Shown here in pieces: positions 34,486-46,467 of a stretch of 64,000 bases of DNA. Made by a program: the position numbers and the translations under genes. Under the pieces are notes generated by a model. It worked only from the letters and a program-made list of their open reading frames with translations, had not been told where the DNA came from and ran no database searches. The stretch is from positions 30,321,501 through 30,385,500 of the forward strand of contig CM076152.1 of the NCBI GenBank assembly GCA_038025085.1. The letters are read 5' to 3'. Origin of the DNA: Tetragonia tetragonoides (taxonomy: Eukaryota; Streptophyta; Magnoliopsida; Caryophyllales; Aizoaceae). The stretch's first letter is position 1. Each line of letters begins with the position of its first letter.

Positions 34486-34535
34486 TATCTAGAGAGAGAA
34501 AACGCTGATGGCATGTTTTAGTTTTTAATAGCTAT

Positions 34536-37500
34536 TAATCTTGGTGTCTTTTGCAGCAGCTGCACGAACATGTAGTGAGGAAATAATCATTTTCATGATA
34601 TTGTCAGTCGAGGTCTTTTTGCCTTGAAAATTTCTTTGGTTTCTTTCCTGCCAAACATGCCAGATCACTCCACTAGTGCAAGCTAGCATCACCTTGTGGC
34701 TGATTTGTCTGCCCTTGAACTGATCACATATCTGCTTATACACATTGGGCCACTGCCATTGTTTGGGTCAGCCTTCAGCCAAGTCAACACTATTCTCCAT
34801 AGCTGTGAGGCAAACTCATATTCAAAGAATGGATGCTGGAAGGATTCTGCATCTGTAGCACATAAACACAGTAACTTGGTCCTTGAAAACCAAGCTTATA
34901 CAAGTTATTCAATATTGGTAATCTCTCCTGGTTGCACAGCCACATTGTGAACTTCCATTTTGGCATGGCAAGGGGGTTCCAAACCAGGTTTCTCAGTACT
35001 TCTTCTGCAAGTCAGGTAGCAGCTTTTTATAAACTGCACTGACTTTGTATTTGGCATATGGCAAATAATATTCTGCAGATCTTCTCTTCCATCAAAAGTT
35101 TTCTGGAACAACCATGAAGCTTGCAAAGGCTTATTCATGGTCCAGAAATTTTTGTTTTTGACATAGTATGCATTCAACCATCTGATCCAAAGCTTTTCCT
35201 TGTTGTTCAGTATATCCCATATGGGCTTACCCAAGGCTGCTTTGTTCCAGATTCTGAAGTTGAAAATACCCAGACCTCCCTTTGCAGCTGGAGTGCATAA
35301 GTCATCCCAAGCTACCAGGGATCTTCTACTTGGCTCTGCTGTACCAGTCCACAGAAACCTTCTGCAGAGCTGTTCAATATTGTGAATTACAGCTACAGGG
35401 ACATGAAAAAATTTTGTCCAGAAGTTTTGCATGGAGAAGAGCACTGACTTGATCAGTTGGAGTCGTCCTACATATGAGAGGAACCTTGAGGTCCAGGACT
35501 GAATTCTTTCAGTGATTCTCTGCACCAAAGGGTCAAAATGGGATATCTGTAGTCTCTTGGAGGTTAAGGGAACACCCAAATATCTGAAAGGTAGCTCTCC
35601 CTCCTGCATGCCCATATTCTCAATTATGATTTGTTTTTCTGTGTTATCAACACCCCCAAAGTAAATCTCTGACTTACTCTCATTTGCTTGCAGACTAGAA
35701 CATATTGAGAATAGTTTGAATTTCTCAAATAACAAGGTAACAGATTGTTGATCACCCCTGGAGAAAAAGAGTAGATCATCTGCAAATACACAGTGAACAA
35801 GGGAGAATTTTTTGCATCTGGGATGGTGCTTGAATTCCTTTACACCTTGCAGCCCTTTTAAGCATCTTGATAAATAATCCATTGCTAGGACAAAGAGATA
35901 TGGAGACAAAGGATCTCCTTGTCTAAGCCCTCTCTTGGCAGGGAAATGTTCCATGGGAGATCCATTGAACAAAATGGAATAACTCACAGTTGAGATGCAC
36001 ATCATTATCCAATTCACAAATTTAATAGGGAAATGCATGCCAAGCAAAACTTGTTCAAGGAAAACCCATTCAAGGGAGTCATAGGCCTTTCTAAGGTCAA
36101 TCTTCATTACACACCTAGGAGATATACCCTTCCTTCCATAATGTTTGACAATCTCATGTGCCAGAATAATATTATCTCCTATGTATCTTCCCTTAATAAA
36201 TGCTGATTGCTCCAGTAAGACAATATCATTTAGCACATTACTCAATCTGTTAGCAAGTGTTTTAGATAAAATCTTGTAAAGCACATTGTAACATGCTATT
36301 GGCGTAGAGTCACTCACATAAGTAGGGCTTAATTTCTTTGGGACTAGTGTGACTGAAGTACAGTTAATAGCTTTTAGAATATTACCTGATTCAAGGGTAT
36401 CGGAAATAGCTTTTGTTACCTCCTCTCCCAGAATGTCCCAATACTTCTTGTAAAATGCAGCAGTAAATCCATTGGGGCCAGGAGCTTTGTCATCACTAAT
36501 TTCCCAAAGAGCTCTCTTGATTTCTTCAGCTGTAAAATTCTCACACAATGAAACCTACTGTTCCACTGTGAGAACAGGTCCTGCTGCCATGATATCAGGA
36601 TCAATGGCCTTCATTTCAGGTGTATTTGAGCCCATCATGCTCATGAAAAAGGACTGAAATTCTGCTTTGACAGCTGCAGGGTCAGTTAGCTTCACATTAC
36701 TATTGTTGTAAATAGAAGCTATTCTGTTGTGTGCTCTTCTGCTCTTGACACAAGCATGAAAGAAGTTGAGTTGTCATCTCCTTCTCTGATCCAGTGGGGT
36801 CTGGACTGTTGTCTCACATTGAGCTCTTCAATATCTCTGATTTTGTGAAAAGATGTAAGAGCTTTATTTTCTCCTTCAATAAGCTCACAGTTGAACTTAT
36901 CATGTGCTAGGAGCTCCTGGGCTTGGAGCAATCAGCTTGTGCCTCTTGAACCTTCTTATCCATATGGGAAAGGTACAAGTGAGAAATTTTGATTGCTTGC
37001 TTCAGGTTCTTGTGTTTCTGCCATATCTTGTACATTGCTGATCCATGCCCCTCAAATACCCATCCTTTCTCAATTACCTCTTTATATCCAGGTTGCAGAG
37101 TCCATAGATTAAAAAATCTAAAGGGGTTCCTTCCCTGTTGAGGCTCAGGTGCTATAGCAATTGATGTAGGTGAGTGATTAGAAATAAAAGGAACAAGGAA
37201 ATCAACTTCAATACTTGGATAGGTAGAAAGCCATTCATAGTTTCCCAAGACCCTATCAATTTTGCTGTAAACTCTTGTGTTAGCTTGGTGTCTGTTACAC
37301 CAAGTAAATTCCATCCCTTTTGCCCTAATATCCTCTAGGCAAAGGTTATAACATAGATCTTGAAGCTCTTCAGTACCTGACAATTGAGTCCCAGTCTATA
37401 ATCTCTCAGAGATGTTTAATGTGGCATTAAAATCACCTCCAATGAGCCAAGGTTCAGTGATGGTACTCCTAATACTCTTAATAGTATCCCAACATGCTCT

Positions 37501-37848
37501 TCTAAGCCGTGCATCATTTTTTGCATATACAATAGTCATCAAGAAACTAATTCCATTATGAAATGAAATTTTGGTATGCACTAGCTGGTCAGTTGCAGAT
37601 ATAATCTGAACAGTCAACAAAGAGGGGTCCCAGGCAATCCATACTCTACCATTAGGAGCTTCATTATGGTTGCAAAAATGCATCCAGTTACTGAACAGTT
37701 TGTTGCCTACTTTATCAAATTTATTGAGCTTAATTTTAGTCTCAAGAAGTGCTGCAAAACAGGCTTTATTTTTATTTAAATACTTCTTAATATCTCGCAA
37801 TTTAGAAGGCTTATTCATCCCTCTAACATTCCACACAAGCAAATTCAT
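34536..37848 (-). pseudogene. LINE-E ORF2 (copy 1)
   Basis: Starts MNLLVWNVRGMNKPSKLRD at 37848, overlapping ORF1 by ATGA. Endonuclease: LLETKIK, LIGGDFNATLNISERL then TAG (also in copy 2), FISNHSP near its end. RT: a 547-codon open stretch with APGPNGFTAAFY, MKIDLRKAYDSLEW, GLRQGDPLSPYLF and CVFADDLLFFSRGD (both Asp present). End: HVWQERNQRNFQ and AAAAKDTKI, continued across LINE-D at 29343. Defects also include frame breaks near 36905, 36720 and 36550 and in the finger region near 34900. Confidence 0.85.
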
Positions 37849-38471
37849 GGATGGTTAGAAGGGTGAGGAGCTACCTTATCACCAGGGCTCTCTCCAATAA
37901 GCAAGTCTTCACCAGCAGCTTCATTCTCAGTTGCTGTGTCCAGGATCTCAGGCACATTTTCCTCAAGTTGTAGAGCTGTGAAAGAGTTGTGCAGAACAAC
38001 ATTTGCACTGGGTGGCTGCTCATTTTGTTTCTGTTGCTGTATGCTCTGCCATCTTCTTTCCTCAAGAGAAATATTGTGTGCATGCAGCTCATCCTTAGTT
38101 GCAGATAATTCAGGTTCAACTTCTATCTCAGTTTCACTAGCAGGGGGTGCAGCAGGTGCAGGACTTTCAGTAGCAACAGTGGCTTTAGATTGCCATTCTT
38201 GCCTATGCCTCCTTCTCCTCCTTCTAGCTGGTTGCTCAGGTTGGGGATGTGTGGGATTACATTTTTCTTCCATATGCCCAAATTTTCTGCATTTTTGACA
38301 AAAGGCAGGTTTCCATTCATACACCAATTTCTGCTGAATCATAGTACCCTCATCATCCTCAAAAAAGATATTAGTCTTCAAAGGATTAGCTACCAGCCCT
38401 GATATATCAGAAAATTGTTCAAGACAGGCCTCAACTGCAGTAACAAAAGCTAAATCACCTCTGGTGAACAA
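37845..38471 (-). pseudogene. Chimeric ORF at the duplication junction
   Basis: 208 codons. The first about 37 (MFTRGDLAFVTAVEACLEQ ... NPLKTNIFF) are LINE-B reverse transcriptase. From EDDEGTMIQQKLVYEWKP onward it is the C-terminal half of LINE-E ORF1, including the zinc knuckle CQKCRKFGHMEEKC, an Arg-rich run and the ATGA end. The switch falls at an AAA stretch at 38361-38363 present at both parent sites (26436-26438 and 50293-50295). The fusion stays in frame. There is no evidence that it is expressed. Confidence 0.9.
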
Positions 38472-40556
38472 CAGCAGATCATCTGCAAATTAGAGGTGGT
38501 TAATAGCAATTTTTGCACATTTAGGGTGAGCTTTAAATTTTTTCTCTTCCCCTGCTTTCCTGAGAACCCTTGAAAGCATCTCCATACACATAACAAAGAG
38601 ATAAGGGGAAAGGGGATCCCCTTGTCTCAAGCCTCTCTTCCCCTCAAACAGCCCCCTTGGAGTACCATTAACACAGATAGATCTTGTTGTAGTGATACAT
38701 GTCAGGATCCATTGAATAAAAATCCCAGGGAAGTCCAAATATCTCAGAGTGTGTTCAAGGAAACCCCAGTTTAAAGTATCATAGGCCTTCTTGATATCAA
38801 TCTTCATAATTGATCTGGGAGAGACATTTTTCCTGCCATAATGCTTTGCTCGCTCGTGGCTAAGCATCACATTATCAAAGAGGGAGCGCTCTTTTACAAA
38901 AGCCCCTTGCTCTCTACCCACCAGTACTTCCATGCAACTCTGAAGCCTATTTGCTATGAGCTTTGTAATAGCTTTATAAGTCACTGAACAGCAAGCAATA
39001 GCCCTGAATTGGGTCACATCCTTAGGAACCTCCAGTTTAAGCACAAGGATGATGAAAGTGGAATTAATTTCTTTTAAGAATTCTCCCAAACAAGAAAAAA
39101 ATCCTTAATATCCTCACAAACCTCTCTACCTACAATGGACCAGGCTGCCTTGAAAAATCCTGAGGTAAACCCATCAGGACCTGGGCTTTTGTCCTCATGG
39201 ATTGAGAACAAAGCCTCCTTGATCTCCCCATCAGTAATAGGCTTGATCAGATCTTCCTTTTGAGTCTCAGAAAGTTTTGGCCCAGGTTCAAACAGAAGAG
39301 GATCAAAGTTTCCCACAGGTGCTTCACTGCCAATCAAATCTTTAAAGAAACTAACAAAAGCATCGATAACAGCCTGGGGCTCAGAGCACAGTTCCCTATC
39401 CTGATCTTGAATACTACCCACTCTGCCTCTGGCTTTTTTTTTCCAGCCACTCGAGCTTGAAAAAATTTACAATTCTCATCAGATTTCTGTATATATAAGA
39501 TCTTAGCTCTCTGGTAGTAGGAGCTTAATTCTGCTTTTCTGATTTTTAAGTAATCAGACTTTACATCTCTTTCCTGTTGAATGAGGTCAGAGTTCAGGGG
39601 GTCCTGTTGAAGCTCCTGTTGAAAACCCATCAACTCCACTTGCTTTTGCTGGACTCTCTAGGTAATATTGGAGTACTCAGTCTTATTCATATGCTTTAAC
39701 TTCTTTTTTAAGAGTTTCATATGAGAAATCAGTTGGAACATCTTGCACCCTCTAATAGGCACCTGCCAAGCATCAGCTGTAAGCTTCAAGAACTGATCAT
39801 TAGCACACCAACAATTAAGGAACCTAAAAGGTTTAGGCTCAAGGATAATATGTTCCTTGATGTTTACTGACCCAGGAGAATGGTCAGAAATGCCAGGAAC
39901 CATAAATTCCACTGAGGCACACATATTCACAGTCCAGGCTGTATTTGCAAGAACTCTATCAAGTTTGGAGAGCACCCTATCAGTACCATCCTGATTATTC
40001 CACCATGTGAACAATGCTCCAGTAGCAGGTAAATCTGAGAGCCCAGAAGCACTGAGGCAATCTCTGAACTCACTCATAGCCTGAATATCAGCAGAGCCAC
40101 AACTAATTCTCTTAGAAGGGGAAAGATCAACATTGAAATCCCCCATGCATAACCATGGGGAAGTAATACCACCAGCAAGAGACTGCAAATCTTGCCAAAG
40201 AGGTCTTCTCTCAACTTTGTCATTAAAGGCATAGACAAAGGAAACCAGAAAAGATAAGCTACCTCTTTTAGAGTTAATTTTGCAGTGAAGACATTGTGCA
40301 GAAGAATACAAACCTGTAAATCAATATCACCCTTGTTCCACACAAGCCAGATTCGACCATTATAGTGCCACTCATAATTACACACCACAGCATATCTGCT
40401 AAAGTACTTTTTCTGAATTTTTTTTGCTGTACCCTCCTTAATTCTGGTCTCCAAGAAACCACACACATCCACTTTATTTTTACTCAAGAAGTTCCCCGCT
40501 TCTTGTAGTTTCAGGGGCTCATTAATGCCCTTGACATTCCAGGCACACACTATCAT
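38361..40556 (-). pseudogene. LINE-B ORF2 fragment (copy 2)
   Basis: Same blocks and same defects as copy 1 from the endonuclease start (MIVCAWNVKGINEP at 40556) down to CLEQFSDISGLVANPLKTN in the RT, where the duplication junction cuts it. The endonuclease frame runs about 80 codons further past the copy-1 break. Confidence 0.85.
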
Positions 40557-40934
40557 TCAGTTGGAGGGGGCACTCCCACCTCACTAGCACCTGGGTCATC
40601 AATACCTGGCTCTTCCACTATCACAATATTTCCATGATTATCCACATCAAAAATAACAGGCTTAGTTAGAATATCAAAGTTGTTATCTATCTTGGTAGTC
40701 CATCGTGCCTCTGGCTGAGCTTTATCCAGCCTCCCACTATTCTTCCTCACAACTGGAGTAAACCCCACATCTGCTTCAAAAGAACCCTGCACTTTACTCT
40801 CATCTGTTACCCCAATACCTGAAATAACACCCTCTACTGCATCACCATCTACAGGGCCCTGCAGTTTACTCACAACTGTTTCCCTAGCCCCTTCAGGTTC
40901 AGCTAGCATTACAGGCCTCACCTCCTCCATTGTT
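40553..40934 (-). pseudogene. LINE-B ORF1, C-terminal part (copy 2)
   Basis: Copy of 28628-29009 with a few substitutions (EGARETV for EGAGETV, VPPPTE for VPPLTE). ATGA overlap with ORF2 kept. Confidence 0.75.
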
Positions 40935-41262
40935 TGTTTTTTTTTTTTTTTGGAAAGTAAATTCGAGATTTTATTCCTTCCAAAAATGGGATATAACAAT
41001 GTAGCTCATGGTTCACCAACACTACAATAAAACACATCCAGGTTCTACTAGCAACAGGCTGCTAGGTGCAAATGCCATTGGGGCACTCCTATAATGTGTC
41101 TACCTTCTAGGAAGGGCAAAAAGTTACTGGAAGCCTCAATAGACTTTTTGCAAACTAAATAACACTGGAATAATCAAAATACAAAGCTCACAGCATCTCA
41201 ACAATCACAGAAACTAGCAAAAGAAATTAAGAGTGGAAATAAAAAATTTCGTAATCTTGGTG

Positions 41263-41268
<6 letters not shown>
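40935..41268 (-). other. LINE-E 3' UTR and tail (copy 2)
   Basis: Duplicate of 29010-29343, including the CCTTCTAGGAAGG palindrome near 41102. A handful of substitutions (for example GGGGCACTCC for GGGTCATTCC). Confidence 0.8.
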
Positions 41269-41293
<25 letters not shown>

Positions 41294-41486
41294 GGAAAGT
41301 AAAAAGATTTTATTACTTCCAAATGGATATTCAATGAGTACAAAGTAGCTAAGCTGTACTCAGACAACAACTAAAACACCTCTCAGAGCTTTGTTTCACA
41401 TCGTAGCTAACATGACTACTTGCAAACAGCTCTGAATTACATCACAAATCACAGTTGATCACAACAGAACAAAACTGCACCAAAAC

Positions 41487-44400
41487 TCATGGCAAGTAAT
41501 TTAAATATTGACTAATAAAATAACTGGTTTTCCTATTCTTGTCAGCAACACCCCTTGCATGAACCGCATAGACAATTTGCTTAACAATAACCTCCAAGCT
41601 GTTCTGACGTTCCTGAAATAGTCTACTATTTCTTTCTCTCCAAACATGGTATATTACAGCTGAGAAGACTGCTGCATATACTCGAGCTTTAGCTTGCCTG
41701 CTTCTGACTGATGTACAGACTTGCTGAATCATATCCTCCCAACTGACAGCAGCAACAGGTTGTTGCAGCAAGCTCAGTATCTTACACCAAAGCCGTTTGG
41801 TGAAGACACAGTCAATAAACAGGTGTGAATTACTCTCGCCTGCTTGCCTGCATAAAACACATATACTAGGACCATTAAAGCCAATCTTTTGCAGGTTCTG
41901 CCAATGAGGAAGTCTGTTCAATATGCATAGCCATAGAATGAATTTCCATTTAGGAAATGACAAAGAACACCAGACCAGGGGGTACCAAAATTTCTTCCCA
42001 ACAGTAGGAGTCAAAGCTTTGTAAACTAGCCCCATTTTATATTTTCCAGCACCTGACTCAAAATACTCTCAGCTAGCTCATTCCTGAGATCAAATATTTT
42101 CTGTATAATCCATGAAGCTTGTGATGGTATAGCAACAGTCCAAAATGATCCCTGTTTCATATAATAAGCATGAATCCACATAACCCACAACTTCTCTTTA
42201 TGGTTTTGCACATCCCACAACAGCTTACCCAATGCAGCCTTATTCCATATAGACAAGTTGAAAACACCAAGTCCACCTCTGTTAGCAAGTGTGCAAACAG
42301 TAGTCCAAGCAACCAGTGCCCTACTACTAGGGTTAGTTGAGCCTGTCCAAAGAAATCTCCTGCAAAGTTGGTCACTTTTCTGAATTACAGACACATGCAT
42401 ATTAAAGAATTGTGTCCAGTAGCTATGCATAGCAAAAAGAACAGATTTGAGGAGTTGCAATCTCCCTACATAAAAGAGAAATTTAGTTGTCCATGCTTGA
42501 ATCCTGTTAGTAATCCTCTGAATCAAAGGATCATAGAAGCTGATATGAAGTCTCTTGGAAGTGAGAGGAATGCCTAGATATCTGAATGGGAGCTCTCCTG
42601 CTTGCATCCCCAAAGAACTGAGAATGATTCTCTGATCACTCTCCAAGAAACCACCAAAATACACCTCAAACTTATTATTGTTAGCACATAGACCAGAGCT
42701 CTCAGAGAACAATTGGAATTTCTTGAATAGAAGTTGAACAAATGTCACATCTCCTCTAGGAAAAAGTAGCAAATCATCTGCAAAAATGCTATGCACTAGT
42801 TCAAATTTTTTGCACCTCGGGTGATATCTAAATCCAGCTTCATGCTTCAAACCCTTAAGACATCGAGATAAGTACTCCATAGCAATCACAAAAAGATACG
42901 GGGAAATAGGGTCTCCTTGCTGTAACACTCTCTTAGCAGCAAAAGGCTTCATAGGACTTCCATTGAACAAGAGAGAATAGCTGAAAGTACAAATACACAT
43001 CTTGATCCAATTCACAAATTGCACAGGGAAACGTAGACCCAACAACACTTGCTCAAGGAAACACCACTCAACCGAATCGTATGCTTTCCTCAAATCAACT
43101 CTCAATATGCATCTAGGTGAGAGGCCCTTTCTACCATAAATCTTGATCAGTTCATGAGCTAAAATAATACTATCACCAATAAATCTGTTTTTAATAAAAG
43201 CAGACTGTTCCTGACTCACTATGCTATCCAACACCTTACACAATCTATTAGCCAGTGTCTTAGATAAAATCTTATATAGAATGTTGCAACAAACTATAGG
43301 TCGAAAGTAACTCACCAGTAAAGGATTATCCTTTTTAGGAACCAGAGTAACTGATGCACAGTTAAGGGCTTTGAGCAGCTTCCCAGAATGAAAAGTGCTC
43401 TTTATAGCCTGTGTCACTTCTTTCCCCACAATGTGCCATGAAGATTTGTAGAAGGCTGCTGTATAGCCATCCGGGCCTGGGGCTTTATCCCCATCCATCT
43501 CCCAAAGTGCTTCTTTAATTTCCTGATCTGAAAAAGGGGCACAACGGCTAATTTGTTGATCCACAGACAACACATTTCCATTAGCAATCAAATCAGGGTT
43601 CACAGCTGGGAGCTCCTCAGCTGCATCTCCCATTAACCCTTGAAAAAAGTTCTGAAATTCCTGCTGAATATCATGCATCTCAGTAAGACGAACACCCTGG
43701 GCATTATGAATTGAAATAATTCTGTTTACAGCTCTTCTAGACTTAACACAAGCATGGAAGTAGCTTGTATTTGAGTCTCTAGTTTGCATTCAGTTGATTC
43801 TTGACTTTTGCTTCAGAAAATGTTCCTCCATTCTCAATAATTGTTCAATTTTCTCAGTGGCAGCTTTTCTATTGGGTAATCAAAACAGGATCAAATAAAT
43901 AGCTATGCAAAGCAATTTGTATCTTTTCAAGATCATTTCTTGCTTCATTAATCTTCCTCCCCATATTAGTATAATACAGAGCAGAATTCTTCAACTTGTA
44001 TTTCAAATTCTTCTGTTTTTGCAAGACTTTATACATAAGTGACCCATTCCCCTCAAACTGCCACCCTTCTTGCACAATAGACTCAAAAGACTCATTCTGA
44101 ATCCAAGCAATAAAAACTCTGAAAGGTTTCTTGCCAGAGTTATCATCTTGCTTGAAATGAACAATAACTGATGAGTGATCAGAGATAGACGGAACAATAA
44201 ACTCAACTTCAACAGCAGGATAAGTGGCAAACCAATCACCATTCCCAAGAACACGATCAATTCTACTGTAAACCCTATCTGTATCATGTTGTTTATTGCA
44301 CCATGTGAATTCAACCCCTGTACTTCTAATATCCTCTAATCCCAAAGAGGAACACAACAGTTGTAATTCATCATTGCCAGAACATATGTTTCCAGCTTGT

Positions 44401-44849
44401 ATTCTCTCAGAAGCATGCAGAGTGGAATTAAAATCTCCTCCCAAAATCCAAGGAATATTAATCAAGCTGCCCAGACTCATAATTTCCTTCCAGCAACTTT
44501 CTCTAGCAATAGAACAATTTGTAGCATATATAGCAGTAACACAAAAGCTCTCTCCAGACATAAGATCCAGTTTAACATGAATAAACTGATCCGTGACCTT
44601 AACAATACTCAAACTAAGCACAGCTAAATCCCACAAAAGCATAATTCTACCATTAGTGGCATGATCATGATTACACTAAAAGGACCAAGAATTAAGTAAG
44701 TGTGTAGCAACCTTACTAACTCTATTCTATTTCACTCTAGTCTCAATAAGAACAGCAAAAGAGATACAATGCTTAAGGATGAATTTCTTTACCTCTCTTT
44801 GCTTTTGGGGTTTGTTAAGACCCCTAACATTCCAAAAGAGTAACTTCAT
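41487..44849 (-). pseudogene. LINE-D ORF2 (copy 2)
   Basis: Same domain order as copy 1. Here the endonuclease frame continues through VFIAWIQNESFE (a stop in copy 1). GLRQGDP appears as VLQQGDP, where copy 1 has VLRQGDP. SIFADDLLLFPRGD is intact. The TGA before MQTRDSNTSYF and the frameshift at about 42030 are shared. Confidence 0.85.
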
Positions 44850-46417
44850 TGGGAACTAGTAGGGTCTGGAGGTCTAGTCACAGGGCCCTCCACATCCTTA
44901 AGTCTCCCACCACTCACCTGCAAGCTGGAGTTGCTACCAAATTGAAGCACTACAGAGATACCCTGCCCTGTAGTCAATGGTTCAGGCTCATGATCTTGCA
45001 AAGCTGCAAAAGAATTCCCTTGCAAAACAGAATTCTAATTCTGTTTCAAACTTTCCCATCGTTGTTTCTCCACAGACATTGAGATATCAGACTGTTGAAA
45101 ATGAGTTTGTTCATCACTGTCCCCTAAGCTAGCAGCTGGTGAAATCATATGAGCTACAATGACCTGATTAGCTGCACCAACTTGCCCCTCTGGTACTTGC
45201 CTAGGCCTCCATGTAGGTGCATTTCTCCTCCTCCTAGATCTCCTATTCAGTATAGGAGGATTTTCCTGGGTTGTAGTAGCAGATTGTGAGCTAGTAGATG
45301 CTGCATTTCTACCACACTTCTCAGTAATATGGCCAAATTTTCTACAGGTTTGGCAAAATGCAGGCTTCCACTCAAATTGCACTGGCTGTTTCATCATTGT
45401 ACCATCATCTACTTGAAACCAAACTTCCTTAGGGTATGGAATTGTTATATCCACATCAATAAGAAGTCGGGCAAAGGAAATCCTCTCCTGATCAGCAGTT
45501 ACTCTATCCACATGCAAAGGTTTCCCTACACAACTACCCAATCTGCTAAGAGAATCAAGAGACCAACACTGAAGTGGCAGATTTGGGAACAGAACCCAAA
45601 GAGGTACAGTGCGATAACCTGTAGGATCCATCTTAAAATCACAATCCCATTCAAGTAAAATAAGGAGTTTTGAATTAAAAGCATATGGTCCTCGAGCTAA
45701 AACATCACCCATGTCTTCATCAGATGCAAACTTAAAAATAAAGTACCCCTCTTCATGTAGGAAACACTTAGGAGTAGCCACAAAATTCCATTGAGAGCTC
45801 ACATAATTTTCCATCTGACTAAAAAATGGTGCATCACCAAGCACAAATCCAATAAGAGATGTTGCCCATTTCTTATTTTCCTTCTCAATTTCAGACTTCA
45901 GAAGTTTAGCTATAGGTTTTCCCTGTTTCATTACAGGAGGTATATATTTCAGTTTAGTTGCCTCTGTAGCAATGCGATTCACAGCAATATTAGCATAGCT
46001 CTCAGGTTCAGGAATTACCTCAGGGGTTGAATTAACCCCCAGACTTGGCGTAGCAGTAGCAGTTGAAGAAGATGGCGGTGTTGTCCTCAAATTCGGTTGA
46101 ATTGGAGCCGCTACCGGGATAACCATCTCATCAATCGGACCACTACCTTTAGGTGGAGGAGTGGGAACCATTATTAACCTTCGTGCAACACGAGGACAAG
46201 GATTCATCCCCGAATCCTCAAACCCTGGCAAACCCTTTGATAGTGAGCTTAGAGCGCCCAAATCGTCTCCCTCGCCTCCCGAGTTCTCAGAATGGTCCAA
46301 TTCAGCAATGGTGTCAAGAGTAGTTTATCCCAGAAACGCACTAAGTGGCATGGAATTTCTCTTCCTAGCGTTTTTCCCCATTAATGGCGGTGAAGGTAAC
46401 GTGCACGTGCAGAGCAT
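44846..46417 (-). pseudogene. LINE-D ORF1 (copy 2), two nonsense changes
   Basis: Relative to copy 1, TAA replaces the Ser codon near residue 31 (LGS/TTLDT), and a TAA appears in SLKQN/NSVLQ near the C-terminus. The DUF4283-like region, knuckle CQTCRKFGHITEKC and Arg patch are unchanged. A 421-codon frame remains open between the stops. Confidence 0.85.
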
Positions 46418-46467
46418 TATCTAGAGAGAGAAAACGCTGATGGCATGTTTTAGTTTTTAATAGCTAT

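Larger units (their letters stand above)
29344..34535 (-). mobile_element. LINE-D copy 1 (near full-length L1-type)
   Basis: TAATCTTGGTGTCTTTT at 29327-29343 and 34536-34552 is the target duplication (its end merges with the T tract). About 5.2 kb: 50-bp 5' UTR, intact ORF1, ORF2 with several nonsense changes, 3' UTR with the terminal motif GGAAGTAATAAAATCTTTTT and a poly-A of about 22. Confidence 0.9.
26436..38360. repeat. 11.93-kb tandem duplication, copy 1
   Basis: This block (part of LINE-B, the LINE-E tail, all of LINE-D, most of LINE-E) recurs head-to-tail as 38361-50292. The offset is 11925 bp up to the LINE-D poly-A tract and 11932 bp after it. Identity is very high, roughly one difference per 100-150 bp by eye. 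Confidence 0.95.
41269..46467 (-). mobile_element. LINE-D copy 2
   Basis: Arose by the tandem duplication, not by a separate insertion: it shares its flanking target duplications and most of its lesions with copy 1. The poly-A is 7 nt longer. Confidence 0.9.
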
